64,000 bases of DNA, taken from Acidihalobacter yilgarnensis (lineage in GTDB: Bacteria; Pseudomonadota; Gammaproteobacteria; DSM-5130; Acidihalobacteraceae). Below are positions 17,322 to 26,406 of this stretch, piece after piece. The translations under genes and the position numbers were made by a program. Location: contig NZ_CP017415.1 in NCBI RefSeq assembly GCF_001753245.1, forward strand, positions 620,001-684,000. Reading direction: 5' to 3'. The notes beneath the pieces were generated by a model. That model saw nothing but the letters and a program-made list of their open reading frames with translations. It did no database searches and was not told where the DNA came from. How positions within the stretch are numbered: position 1 is the stretch's first letter; each line of letters starts with the position of its first letter.

Positions 17322-17954
17322 ATGAGCCTGCAACTCTGGCTGATCTATGCCACGACGGTGTTCGTCCTGAGCATGATTCCCGGCCCGTGCATGCTGCTCG
17401 CGGCGACCCATGGTATGCATCATGGCGTGCGCCGTACCCTAGCCACGACCTTCGGCGCGATATCCGCGCTGATCCTGATGATGCTGGCCTCGGCCGTTGG
17501 CTTGGGTGCGTTGCTCGCGACCTCTGAGCCGGCCTTCGTGGCCATCAAGTGGGCGGGCGCCGCCTATCTGGTCTACCTTGGCATCAAGACTTGGAGAACG
17601 GTCGGTGAGTCTGTCGGGCTGAAACAGCCTGGGATGGGCGCGCCGCATCGGTCGCTCTGGCAGCTCTACCGGCAAGGTTTTTGGGTGGCCGCGAGCAATC
17701 CCAAAGCCATTGTCTTCTTCGGCGCGTTGTTTCCCCAGTTCATCGATCCTGCACGCCCGCAATTCATGCAGTACGCGATCCTCTGTGGCACCTTCGTAAC
17801 CTTCGAGAGCGCCTGGCAAATGGCCTATGCCTTCGGCGGCACGCATTTGGCCGCGTGGTTCGGCAAGGCGGGCCGTGGCACACTCTTCAATCGGCTGAGC
17901 GGTGGCCTGTTCGTGGGGCTCGGGGTATTGCTCTCGACGGTACATCGAACCTGA
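17322..17954 (+). CDS. LysE/RhtB family amino-acid exporter
   Basis: A 210-residue inner-membrane protein of six hydrophobic segments. It has the family N-terminus with PGPCMLLAATHGMHHGVRR (the PGP-x8-G motif) and FWVAASNPKAIVFFGALFPQF. RhtB/LysE proteins export amino acids such as homoserine, threonine or lysine by proton antiport. The exact substrate cannot be predicted. It starts with ATG at 17322, with GGAGTGACC just upstream giving a Shine-Dalgarno match. It lies directly behind an MFS exporter and converges on the dehydrogenase gene at 17992. Confidence 0.9.
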   Translation: MSLQLWLIYATTVFVLSMIPGPCMLLAATHGMHHGVRRTLATTFGAISALILMMLASAVGLGALLATSEPAFVAIKWAGAAYLVYLGIKTWRTVGESVGLKQPGMGAPHRSLWQLYRQGFWVAASNPKAIVFFGALFPQFIDPARPQFMQYAILCGTFVTFESAWQMAYAFGGTHLAAWFGKAGRGTLFNRLSGGLFVGLGVLLSTVHRT

Positions 17955-17991
17955 ATATTTCGGGCGATGTCCTGAGCGGTGTGCCCGGTAT

Positions 17992-19368
17992 TCAACTCGG
18001 GGCTTCGACCCAGACCGCGTGGATGTTGACGAATTCGCGGATGCCGTAGATCGACAGCTCACGCCCATAGCCAGAATGGCGAATGCCGCCGAAGGGCATG
18101 CGCGGGTCCGACTTCGACATACTGTTGACGAAGGCGGCGCCGGACTCGATTTCGTGCGCTGCGATGCGCTCGCCACGTGCGAGGTCTCGCGTCCACACCG
18201 AGCCGGAGAGCCCGAATTCGGTGGCGTTGGCCACGCGGATCGCCTCAGCTTCGTCGGGTACCCGGATCAGCGTGGCGACCGGGCCGAACAATTCTTCCGA
18301 CCATGCGGCCATGCCGGCTTCAACGCCCGCCAGCACGGTGGGCGGGTAAAATGCGCCGGGCCCTGTGGGCACCTCGCCACCAGCCAGGATGCGCGCGCCG
18401 GCGCGCGCGGTGCGTTGCACCTGATCGGCCAACTCATCACGCAGATCGACGCGCGCCTGCGGGCCGACCTGGGTTGCCGCGTCCATCGGATCGCCCATGC
18501 GCAGCCGGTGAACCGCTTCGACGAAACGTCGCTCGAAGTCGTCGTAGACCGCGTCGACCACGATGAAGCGCTTGGCTGCGATGCAGCTTTGGCCGCTGTT
18601 CTGGAAGCGCGCCGTGATGCCGGCCTCCACCGCGCGGTCCAGATCAGCGTCCTCGAGCACGATGAAGGGATCGGAGCCGCCGAGTTCCAGCACGCATTTT
18701 TTCAGCGCGCGACCAGCTTCCGCTGCCACCGCGCGTCCGGCACGCACACTGGAGGTGATGCTGACCGCGGCGATGCGCGGGTCGTGAATCGCTGCGGTGG
18801 TCTCGGGGATGTCGATCAACAAGCTGCGGAATAGGTGTTCAGGGAAGCCGGCCTCGCGGAACAGCGTCTCGATCGCCAGGCTGGAGCCGAACACATTGGG
18901 TGCGTGCTTGAGTACTGCGCCGTTGCCCGCCATCAGCGTCGGTGCGGCGAAGCGCAGGACCTGCCAAAACGGATAGTTCCACGGCATGATGGCCAGCACC
19001 ACGCCCATCGGACGGAAATTGACGAAGCTGCGATGAGCCTCGGTCTCGACCGTTTCGGGTGTCAGGAAGGCCTCGGCATGGTCGGCGTAGAAGCGGCAGA
19101 CCCAGGCGCATTTTTCGATCTCGGCGATGCCTTGCGCATGGAGCTTGCCCATCTCGTGGCTCATCAATGCGGCGTATTCGGCCTTGCCGGCGAGTAGCTG
19201 GTCGGACAGCGCATGCATTCGCTGTGCGCGTGCCGCGAAGGACATCTTGGCCCAGGTGCGCTGGGCTTCGACGCAGCGGTTGAGGGCATCGTCGACCTGC
19301 ACCCCGGTCATGGCCGCGTAGGTCGCGACCGTTTCTCCGGTCGCGGGGTTAATGCTGGGAAATGACAT
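17992..19368 (-). CDS. Succinate-semialdehyde dehydrogenase, Sad/YneI type
   Basis: A 458-residue aldehyde dehydrogenase. [17 protein letters not shown] and LKHAP form the cofactor-binding face, [11 protein letters not shown] contains the general-base glutamate, and [12 protein letters not shown] carries the catalytic cysteine. The overall pattern, starting SINPATGE, is that of NAD(P)-dependent succinate-semialdehyde dehydrogenases of the YneI branch. It is the third gene of a minus-strand run, 26 bases after an acetolactate-synthase-like TPP enzyme. In cyanobacteria this pair converts 2-oxoglutarate to succinate (decarboxylase, then SSADH). That role is an inference from the context. Alternatives are GABA catabolism or general aldehyde oxidation, but no GABA transaminase gene is nearby. 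Confidence 0.85.
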   Translation of the reverse strand: MSFPSINPATGETVATYAAMTGVQVDDALNRCVEAQRTWAKMSFAARAQRMHALSDQLLAGKAEYAALMSHEMGKLHAQGIAEIEKCAWVCRFYADHAEAFLTPETVETEAHRSFVNFRPMGVVLAIMPWNYPFWQVLRFAAPTLMAGNGAVLKHAPNVFGSSLAIETLFREAGFPEHLFRSLLIDIPETTAAIHDPRIAAVSITSSVRAGRAVAAEAGRALKKCVLELGGSDPFIVLEDADLDRAVEAGITARFQNSGQSCIAAKRFIVVDAVYDDFERRFVEAVHRLRMGDPMDAATQVGPQARVDLRDELADQVQRTARAGARILAGGEVPTGPGAFYPPTVLAGVEAGMAAWSEELFGPVATLIRVPDEAEAIRVANATEFGLSGSVWTRDLARGERIAAHEIESGAAFVNSMSKSDPRMPFGGIRHSGYGRELSIYGIREFVNIHAVWVEAPS

Positions 19369-19394
19369 GGAAACTCCTCGGTTTGCGGTCCGCC

Positions 19395-21056
19395 TCAGAT
19401 GAGGCAGGTCTTCGCAGTCAGTTCATCGGTCAGCACGCGCGCGTTTTCGCTGTAGTCCACGGGCACCTCGATTAGCTGTACGCCGCCGAGCGCGAAGCAG
19501 CGTTCGATCAGCGGTGCCAATGCGTTGCCATCGGTGACGCGATGGCCGCCAGCGCCGTAGCTCTCGGCGTAACGCACGAAGTCCGGGTTGCCGAATTGCA
19601 GCCCCCAGTCGGCATGCCCGGAGACGGCTTGTTTCCAGCGGATCATGCCGAATGCATCGTCACGCAGCACTAGTATCACGAGATCGATGCCGAGTCTAAC
19701 GGCGGTTTCGAGTTCCTGGCTGTTCATCATGAAGCCGCCGTCGCCGCAGACCGAGAGCACGCGCGTGTCCGGGTTAAGCAAGGCCGCCAGGATGGCGGAG
19801 GGCAGCCCGGCACCCATGGTGGCCAGCGCATTGTCCAGCAGTAGTCCATTGGGGTGATCGGTCAGGTAATTCCGTGCGAACCAGATTTTGTACATGCCAT
19901 TGTCGAGCGTGACGATGCCGTCCTCGGGGATGGCGCGGCGTACGTCGGCGACGATGCGCTGTGGCGCGAGCGGGAAGCGCGAGTCGTCGTTGAGATCGCT
20001 GATATGCGCGAGGACCTCTTCGCGCATGCGCATAAAATAGTTGAAGTCGTGATGGGGAGAGGGTTCGATACGCTCGGCCAAATGCTCGAAGGTGGCGGCG
20101 ATGTCGCCGATCAGTTCAAGCTGGGGAAAGTACACCTCGTCGACGACCGCGCTGCTGAAGTTGACGTGGATTGCGCGGGCGCCGTTGGGGATCATCAGGA
20201 ACGGCGGTTTCTCCACCACATCATGCCCGACGTTGATCACCAGGTCGGCGCGGTCGATGGCGCAGTGGACGTAGTCGCCGGCGGAGAGTGCGGCGGTTCC
20301 GATATAGCGTGGGTGGGATTCGCCGATGATGCCTTTGCCGAGCTGCGTGTTGAAGTATGGAATGCCGGTTTTGTCGACGAAGCTGCGCAAGGGCTCGATG
20401 ATGCGCTTGCGGTTGGCGCCCGCACCGATCAGCAATAGCGGGCGGCATGCCGTCGCGATCATCTCCACGGCCCAGTCCAGCGCCTGCGGATCGGGCGCTG
20501 GCCGACGCGGGATAGCGATATCGAAGAGGTGGGCTTCGGGCACGATCTCGCCCGCAACATCCTCCGGCAGCTCTAGGAGGACCGCGCCGGGGCGTTCCTC
20601 CTGCGCTACGCGGAAGGCCTCGCGCACCAGTGCGGGAATGGTGTGTGCGGACACGATCTGGCGTGCCGATTTGGTGATCGGCCGCATCATCTCCACCACA
20701 TCGATAATTTGAAACCGCCCCTGCTTGCTCTTCTTGATGGGTTTTTGGCCGGTGATCATCAACATCGGCATCGCGCCGAGCTGACCGTAGGCAGCGGCGG
20801 TGACCAGATTAGTCGCACCGGGGCCAAGCGTTGCCAGGCAGACGCCCGGTCGTCCGGTCAGCCGGCCATAAGTGGCGGCCATGAAGCCGGCTGCCTGCTC
20901 GTGGCGGGTGAGTATTAAGCGAATGGATGATTGTCTAAGGGCTTCCAGCAGGTCCAGGTTTTCTTCTCCGGGAACACCGAATACGTATTCGACGCCTTCA
21001 TGTTCGAGCGCGCGGACGAGCAGTTCGGCGGCCTTGATTTCATGATATTGCTGCAT
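19395..21056 (-). CDS. Acetolactate-synthase-like TPP enzyme, candidate 2-oxoglutarate decarboxylase
   Basis: A 553-residue thiamine diphosphate enzyme. RHEQAAGFMAATYGRL contains the cofactor-activating glutamate (Glu53), GQKPIKKSKQGRFQI lies in the first domain, and GDGGFMMNSQELETA is the C-terminal diphosphate/Mg site. It resembles large-subunit acetolactate synthases but has no regulatory small-subunit gene next to it, so branched-chain biosynthesis is unlikely. Adjacent SSADH suggests it decarboxylates 2-oxoglutarate to succinate semialdehyde, as shown for the acetolactate-synthase-like protein of Synechococcus sp. PCC 7002. Start ATG at 21056 (MQQYHEIKAAELL) is chosen; the open frame continues upstream but with no enzyme-like sequence. 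Confidence 0.8.
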   Translation of the reverse strand: MQQYHEIKAAELLVRALEHEGVEYVFGVPGEENLDLLEALRQSSIRLILTRHEQAAGFMAATYGRLTGRPGVCLATLGPGATNLVTAAAYGQLGAMPMLMITGQKPIKKSKQGRFQIIDVVEMMRPITKSARQIVSAHTIPALVREAFRVAQEERPGAVLLELPEDVAGEIVPEAHLFDIAIPRRPAPDPQALDWAVEMIATACRPLLLIGAGANRKRIIEPLRSFVDKTGIPYFNTQLGKGIIGESHPRYIGTAALSAGDYVHCAIDRADLVINVGHDVVEKPPFLMIPNGARAIHVNFSSAVVDEVYFPQLELIGDIAATFEHLAERIEPSPHHDFNYFMRMREEVLAHISDLNDDSRFPLAPQRIVADVRRAIPEDGIVTLDNGMYKIWFARNYLTDHPNGLLLDNALATMGAGLPSAILAALLNPDTRVLSVCGDGGFMMNSQELETAVRLGIDLVILVLRDDAFGMIRWKQAVSGHADWGLQFGNPDFVRYAESYGAGGHRVTDGNALAPLIERCFALGGVQLIEVPVDYSENARVLTDELTAKTCLI

Positions 21057-21112
21057 CGTGTACCCCGTGGTCTGGCAGGTTATGAAGGTTTGCCTGTGAG
21101 TCGTGCGTATGC

Positions 21113-22615
21113 CTAGGCTTGGTTTTGTTGAGGCGGGGGGTGACGCTCGGCCAAGGATACGGGCATAAGTGCGCCGCCAACGAGCAAGCAGTGGCGTCGC
21201 TCCAGCGCGAGTGGATGGGCCACGCCGCAACTGTGGGCGATCATCTCCAGTCCGTGGCGCATCTCGGCGACGTAATTGGCTACGCGCACGGCCTTTTCCC
21301 GCGGATTGAGGCCGCGTTGCAGGCGTTCGTTGTGGGTTGTGATGCCGGTGGGGCAGGTGTTGCGGTTGCAACGCAGCGCTTGGATGCAGCCGAGGGCGAA
21401 CATGAAGCCGCGTGCGCTGACGACGAAATCGGCTCCGGCACAGAAGGCCCATGCCATTTCGACCGGCGTGACGAGCTTGCCCGAGGCGATGACCCGTACG
21501 CGTTCGCGCAAGCCATGCCGCGCAAGTGCGTCGACTACGGCTGGCAGGGCGAGGCGGATGGGCAGGCCCATAGCGTCGATCAAGGCGAGAGGGGCCGCTC
21601 CGGAACCACCCTCGGCCCCGTCCACCGTGATGAAATCGGGGGCTGCGTCCGGGCCGCGCGCACGGATCTCAATACAGAGCTCGTTCAGCCAGGCCGGGTC
21701 GCCGACGACGCACTTGACGCCGGTTGGTTTGCCGGTGATCCCGCGCACGCGGCCAATGAAATCGAGCAATTCACCCGTCGTGCCGACTTCGGGGTGTCGA
21801 TTGGGGGAAATCGAGTCGGTATCCGGCGAAATACCGCGGATGCGCGCAATTTCCTCGGTCACCTTGGCTGCTGGCAGAATGCCGCCCTTGCCCGGTTTGG
21901 CGCCCTGGCTGAGTTTGATTTCGATCATGCGTACTTGTTCGTGGGCCGCGACCTCGCGCAGGCGTGCTTCGTTCAGTGTGCCGTCTGGTTCACGCACGCC
22001 GTATTTGGCCGTGCCGATCTGGAACACGATGTCGCAGCCGCCTTCCAGGTGGTACGGCGACAGGCCGCCTTCACCCGTGTTCAGCCAACAACCCGCTAGC
22101 GCTGCGCCGCGCGAAAGGGCGCGTACCGCGGGGGTGGAGATAGCGCCATAGCTCATGCCGGAGATGTTGATCAGCGAAACGGCTGTGTAGGGTTGTGGAC
22201 AGTTCGGGCCGATGACCCTCGGTGGTGCGGGGTGGGCGTCGTGTTCCTGCACCGGAAAGGGGGCATTGACGAACAATAGGGTGCCGTTCTGCAGCAATGG
22301 CTGTGTCGAGCCGAAGGCGACGGTGTTGTTGCCGCCCTGGGCGGAGCGATAGACCCATTCGCGTTCGGTGCGGTTGAAGGGCAGTTCCTCGCGATCCAGG
22401 GCGAAGAAGTACTGCCGGAAAAATTCGCCGAGCTTGGTGAAGATCGTGCGAAAGCGGCCGAGAACGGGGAAGTTGTGGCGAACCGCATTGGTCGTCTGCG
22501 AGAGGTCGATTACGAATAACGCGACGATGACGAGGGCGGCGAGGCCGACGACCAGGATGAAGGTGGTGGCTAGAATGTCGGGCGTGCGCCGAATGATGTC
22601 GATAAGTGGATCCAA
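21113..22615 (-). CDS. Glutamate-synthase-like FMN protein, membrane-anchored
   Basis: About 500 residues. One N-terminal hydrophobic helix (LATTFILVVGLAALVIVALFV) is followed by a domain matching the FMN/synthase part of glutamate synthase: NISGMSYGAIS, GGLSPYHLEGGCDIVFQIG, SQGAKPGKGGILP, DFITVDGAEGGSGAAPL and CNRNTCPTGI. The last resembles the iron-sulfur cysteine region. The amidotransferase domain of true GltB is absent. Such stand-alone proteins are widespread but of unproven reaction. TTG at 22615 is preferred, with GAGGA upstream; the residues before it look non-coding. It heads the run containing the TPP enzyme and SSADH, so a link to 2-oxoglutarate or glutamate metabolism is plausible but unproven. 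Confidence 0.75.
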   Translation of the reverse strand: MDPLIDIIRRTPDILATTFILVVGLAALVIVALFVIDLSQTTNAVRHNFPVLGRFRTIFTKLGEFFRQYFFALDREELPFNRTEREWVYRSAQGGNNTVAFGSTQPLLQNGTLLFVNAPFPVQEHDAHPAPPRVIGPNCPQPYTAVSLINISGMSYGAISTPAVRALSRGAALAGCWLNTGEGGLSPYHLEGGCDIVFQIGTAKYGVREPDGTLNEARLREVAAHEQVRMIEIKLSQGAKPGKGGILPAAKVTEEIARIRGISPDTDSISPNRHPEVGTTGELLDFIGRVRGITGKPTGVKCVVGDPAWLNELCIEIRARGPDAAPDFITVDGAEGGSGAAPLALIDAMGLPIRLALPAVVDALARHGLRERVRVIASGKLVTPVEMAWAFCAGADFVVSARGFMFALGCIQALRCNRNTCPTGITTHNERLQRGLNPREKAVRVANYVAEMRHGLEMIAHSCGVAHPLALERRHCLLVGGALMPVSLAERHPPPQQNQA

Positions 22616-22680
22616 GGCGCCGGTCCTCGCTGTGGGGGCGGGGATGCCGATCGGCCAGGAGGCCGGATCACCATCCAATC

Positions 22681-22700
22681 GACTGATGCATGAATCAGTC
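22681..22700. other. Small hairpin overlapping a stop codon
   Basis: GACTGAT at 22681-22687 and ATCAGTC at 22694-22700 form a 7-bp stem with a 6-base loop. The stop codon of the upstream GGDEF-EAL gene lies within it. No T-run follows, so function as a terminator is uncertain. Confidence 0.3.
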
Positions 22701-25397
22701 TTGTCGATTAGAGGGTGGGGTCTGCTTTTGGTTCGTTCGCATCGTCTCGGTTTTGCGCGAACATGAGTTCGTGGGGGGCAGTGGGCGGCTGAAATAGTAG
22801 CCCTGGTACTGATCGCAGTGCTGTTCACGGAGAAAGTCGAGCTGCTGTCGAGTTTCGACACCCTCCGCCACCACGCGGATTTTGAGGCTGTGTGCCATGG
22901 CAATAATCGCCTTGACCAGTGCTTCGTCATCGTGGTCGTTGACCAGATCGCGCACGAAGGATTGGTCGATTTTGAGCTTGTCCACCGGGAACCGTTTGAG
23001 ATAGCTGAGGCTGGAATAGCCGGTGCCGAAATCGTCCAGCGAGAACTCGACGCCCATGTCTTTGAGGCTTTGCAGCATGCGGATGGATGAGTCCAGGTTT
23101 TCCATGATCACGCTTTCGGTGATCTCCATGCCGAGGCGTTGCGGGTCGATGCCGGTGCGCTCGATGATGTGTGTGAAACGCTTGACCAGATCACCCTGCC
23201 GGAACTGCCGCGGCGAGAGGTTGACGACGACACGGCCGGAGAACTGCTTGGTCTTGTCCCATTCGCGGATCTGGCGGCAGGCGGTTTCGAGCACCCATTC
23301 GCCGATCGGCAGGATCAGGGACGAGTCTTCGGCGACCGGGATGAAGCGTGCCGGCGAGACCACACCCATGACCGGGTGGGTCCAGCGCAGCAGCGCCTCG
23401 ACGGCCATGATTTCCCCGCTGGCCAGCGATACGATGGGTTGATAGTGCAGCGATAGTTCGTTGCGTTCGAGCGCTCGCCGCAGATTGTTTTCCAGCATCA
23501 GTCGGTCGGCGGCCTTGGCGTCCATTTCCGGCGAGTAAAAGCGGTAGTTGTTCCGTCCGGAGGCCTTGGCCTGATACATCGCGGTGTCGCTATTCTTGAG
23601 CAGGGCGGTGACGTTGTGTCCGTCCTCCGGGTAGATCGCGATGCCGAGGCTGGCGCCGCTGTGTAATTCGTGGCCTTCGATGGTGTAGGGCTCGGTCAAG
23701 GTGTTGATGATCTTTTGTACCGCCGTGGCGGCATCGTCCGGATGCTCGATGCGCGAGAGGATCACGATGAATTCATCGCCGCCCTGACGCGCGACCGTAT
23801 CTTCTTCGCGCAGACAACCTTTTAGACGGATGGCCACGGAGCGCAGCAGGGTGTCGCCGAGGGTGTGACCCAGCGAGTCGTTGATGGTTTTGAAGTCGTT
23901 GAGATCAATGTAGATCACCGCGAAGCGCTCGCGGCGTCGATGATTGGCGTGTATCGCGTGTTTGATACGATCTTCGAGCAGGGTGCGGTTTGGCAGATCG
24001 GTCAGCGGATCGTGCGAGGCGATGTGCAGGATGCGTGCCTCGGTTTCCTTTCGCCGGGTGATGTCTTGCAGGGCGAGGATGAATTTGTGACGCCCGGCGA
24101 GCACCATGTCGCTGATACGGGCCTCGACGGGCAGTTCCTGTCCATTGCGGCGGATGGCTGTGAGTTCGAAGCTGCTGGGTGGCGTGCCCAGGTCGCGACG
24201 GGCGACGTGGTGCTCGATGCGTTCACGGTACTCGGGATGGTTGCCCGGGTTGATGAGATCGAGCATGTTGCCGCCGAGCAGTCCGCCGGGCGGGTAACCA
24301 AACAATCGCTCGGCTACCGGGTTGAGGGATTCGATGGTGCCATCCTCGGCGAGGGTGATGAGGCCTTCGTCGATGTTGTCGAGTATGGTGCGCGTCCTCG
24401 TTTCGCTATCGCGCAACCGTTCGCTGGCATGGCGCGCTTCACGCTCCGAAATGGCCAGCTTGCGAACCAGCGGATTGACCAGCCAGTAAAGCATCAATAG
24501 TCCGGCGGCGAGGAAGAACAGCAGCATGTAGCTGACCTCGCGCACCTGTTCGTAGATGGGGGCATACAGCTCGTCGGTGTCGACCTTGAGGACCATGCCC
24601 AGGCCTAGTTGGCCTAGCGGAGCATAGGCCGCGACGACCTCGCGGCCGCGGTAGTCTCGGGTCGTGGTGAGCCCGGTTTCACCCTCGAAGGCATAGGCCA
24701 TGGGGAGTCTGCGACCATTTTGCACGAGAGGGACGTCGAGATAGACCCGGCGACTCAGTGCCGCAGGGAAGCATTGCATACCGCTATTGGCATTGCCGCA
24801 GACGACCAGTTCGCCGGTCTTGCCGAGGGTTTGGGTGTCGCGCAACATCCGGGTCAGTTCGGGCAGCCTCGATTCGGTCAGCACGTAGCCGACCAGCCGA
24901 TGTCGGGCATCCAGCATGGGGCGTTCCTGGGAGAGGACGAAGCCGGAATCGCTCCACATCAGGTGTACTGCGGTATCCAGTCGTAGCGGCACGGTCAGTT
25001 CCGGGTGCACGGCGGCAATGCCGGCGGCGGCGGCCGTGTGCCGGTCGGGCATGCTGAACCGTATCAGCGAGAAGCCGGTGGGCAGCAGAGTGTCGGCGGC
25101 GAGCTGCAGTGACTTGATGGCCTTGAAGTCATCGGGGTTTGCGTCCAGTTGCTTGAGCTGCGCGATGATGAAAGGCCGCGTGGCAACCAATTGATTGGCA
25201 TCGAGCCTTTGCTGAATTTTGGCGTCGAACAGGTGGGTGCGGCTTTCAAGAGACAGTAGCAGGCTGCGATTGACGATGCGTTCCGCTTGGTGCTCCATGA
25301 CCAGGAAAATGGAGAGGCTGGCCACCAGCGTCAGGGTGACGAGAATCAGGCCTGCAATAATACTGATGCGACGTTCACGCCGTTTACGGGTGTGCAT
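22695..25397 (-). CDS. Membrane sensor with PAS-GGDEF-EAL domains
   Basis: A 900-residue protein. Residues about 12-33 form a membrane helix, residues 40-270 are a periplasmic Cache-like sensor, and a second helix (EVSYMLLFFLAAGLLMLYWLV) follows near 280. Then come a PAS domain (about 330-450), a GGDEF domain with RQGGDEFIVIL near residue 540 and an EAL domain with VEALLRWTHP near 666, DDFGTGYSSLSYL and AEGVET. The main catalytic motifs of both output domains are present. It should change c-di-GMP levels in response to an extracytoplasmic small molecule. The C-terminal end after FSRPLPP is a short polar tail. It lies upstream of the glutamate-synthase-like gene on the same strand, 79 bases apart. 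Confidence 0.9.
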   Translation of the reverse strand: MHTRKRRERRISIIAGLILVTLTLVASLSIFLVMEHQAERIVNRSLLLSLESRTHLFDAKIQQRLDANQLVATRPFIIAQLKQLDANPDDFKAIKSLQLAADTLLPTGFSLIRFSMPDRHTAAAAGIAAVHPELTVPLRLDTAVHLMWSDSGFVLSQERPMLDARHRLVGYVLTESRLPELTRMLRDTQTLGKTGELVVCGNANSGMQCFPAALSRRVYLDVPLVQNGRRLPMAYAFEGETGLTTTRDYRGREVVAAYAPLGQLGLGMVLKVDTDELYAPIYEQVREVSYMLLFFLAAGLLMLYWLVNPLVRKLAISEREARHASERLRDSETRTRTILDNIDEGLITLAEDGTIESLNPVAERLFGYPPGGLLGGNMLDLINPGNHPEYRERIEHHVARRDLGTPPSSFELTAIRRNGQELPVEARISDMVLAGRHKFILALQDITRRKETEARILHIASHDPLTDLPNRTLLEDRIKHAIHANHRRRERFAVIYIDLNDFKTINDSLGHTLGDTLLRSVAIRLKGCLREEDTVARQGGDEFIVILSRIEHPDDAATAVQKIINTLTEPYTIEGHELHSGASLGIAIYPEDGHNVTALLKNSDTAMYQAKASGRNNYRFYSPEMDAKAADRLMLENNLRRALERNELSLHYQPIVSLASGEIMAVEALLRWTHPVMGVVSPARFIPVAEDSSLILPIGEWVLETACRQIREWDKTKQFSGRVVVNLSPRQFRQGDLVKRFTHIIERTGIDPQRLGMEITESVIMENLDSSIRMLQSLKDMGVEFSLDDFGTGYSSLSYLKRFPVDKLKIDQSFVRDLVNDHDDEALVKAIIAMAHSLKIRVVAEGVETRQQLDFLREQHCDQYQGYYFSRPLPPTNSCSRKTETMRTNQKQTPPSNRQD

Positions 25398-25504
25398 CCA
25401 GGGGGCGCGCCTCTTGTGGTCGGTCAGCCTACAATTCTGATTGCTCTTATGAATTGACTATAGCACGCGCTGGAAAATCCCCTCGTTAGGCACGATGGTC
25501 GTTT

Positions 25505-26347
25505 TTAGGTATTCGCGAAGCGCCCACTTTGATAGTCCTCGAAGGCTTGGCGGATTTCATCCATGGTGTTCATCACGAAGGGCCCGCGCCGCGCAATGGG
25601 TTCGTTGAGAGGGGCACCGGCAATATAGAGAAAGCGCGCCTCTTCACCATCGGCTTTGAGCTCGAGCGTACCATCGCCCTCGATGATCACCAGTTGTCCG
25701 CGTTTTGCGTATCCCCCCTGGCCGTCCTGCAGTTCACCGTCGAGTACGAGCAGAAAGCTGGCTTGGCCCGCAGCTTCATGACGCGAAAATCCCCCGTTCG
25801 CTGCGAGTTCGACATCAAGATAGGTGACCTCGGTCAGCGTCTCGGCTGCGCCAGCCGTGCCCGCATGCGAGCCCGCGATGACGCGTACGCGAGCGTCACC
25901 GTCTTGCAGCACGGGAATGCGTTCCGGGGCGATGTCCTGGTAGCGTGGTGCGTGCAGCTTGAGCTTGGCTGGTAGATTGACCCAAAGTTGGTAACCCCAC
26001 ATCAGACCGGATTCCATTTCCGGCATTTCGCTGTGAATAATGCCGCGTCCGGCAGTCATCCACTGGACGGCACCGGGCGTCAACAGACCTTCCATGCCAG
26101 TGGAATCGCGGTGGCGCATGCGTCCGTGCACCATGTAGGTCACGGTTTCGAAGCCTCGGTGGGGATGCGGTGGGAAGCCGGCAATGTAGTCGTCTGCCTG
26201 CTCGGTGCGGAATTCGTCGAGCAGCAGGAAGGGGTCGATTTCCTCAAGCCCCGGACGCGCAATATAGCGCTTGAGACGGACGCCGGCGCCGTCGCTGGCG
26301 TCCATGCCTTCGAGAATTCGTGCGAATTTGCGATGTTTGTCTGACAT
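25505..26347 (-). CDS. Pirin family protein
   Basis: A 280-residue bicupin. The N-terminal cupin has the metal ligands in FPPHPHRGFETVTY and GRGIIHSEMPE, and the C-terminal cupin lacks them, as is usual. Some bacterial pirins act as quercetinase-like dioxygenases and others bind metabolic enzymes; the actual role here is unknown. ATG at 26347 is chosen because AGGAG lies 8 bases ahead of it (CTCAGGAGATTCCCC). It follows the Old Yellow Enzyme gene on the same strand by 59 bases, so it may belong to the ArsR-OYE transcript as part of an oxidative or electrophile response. This is inference. Confidence 0.88.
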   Translation of the reverse strand: MSDKHRKFARILEGMDASDGAGVRLKRYIARPGLEEIDPFLLLDEFRTEQADDYIAGFPPHPHRGFETVTYMVHGRMRHRDSTGMEGLLTPGAVQWMTAGRGIIHSEMPEMESGLMWGYQLWVNLPAKLKLHAPRYQDIAPERIPVLQDGDARVRVIAGSHAGTAGAAETLTEVTYLDVELAANGGFSRHEAAGQASFLLVLDGELQDGQGGYAKRGQLVIIEGDGTLELKADGEEARFLYIAGAPLNEPIARRGPFVMNTMDEIRQAFEDYQSGRFANT

Positions 26348-26406
26348 GGGGAATCTCCTGAGGGCAGGGCGGGTTTTCACCCGCGCCGCCCGATCACGTT
26401 GTACGG

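Noticed and set aside
21057-21452. Longer N-terminus for the acetolactate-synthase-like protein
   Set aside because: The 132 upstream in-frame residues are Arg/Pro-rich shadow sequence that overlaps the C-terminal coding region of the flavoprotein gene. The family starts at ATG 21056.
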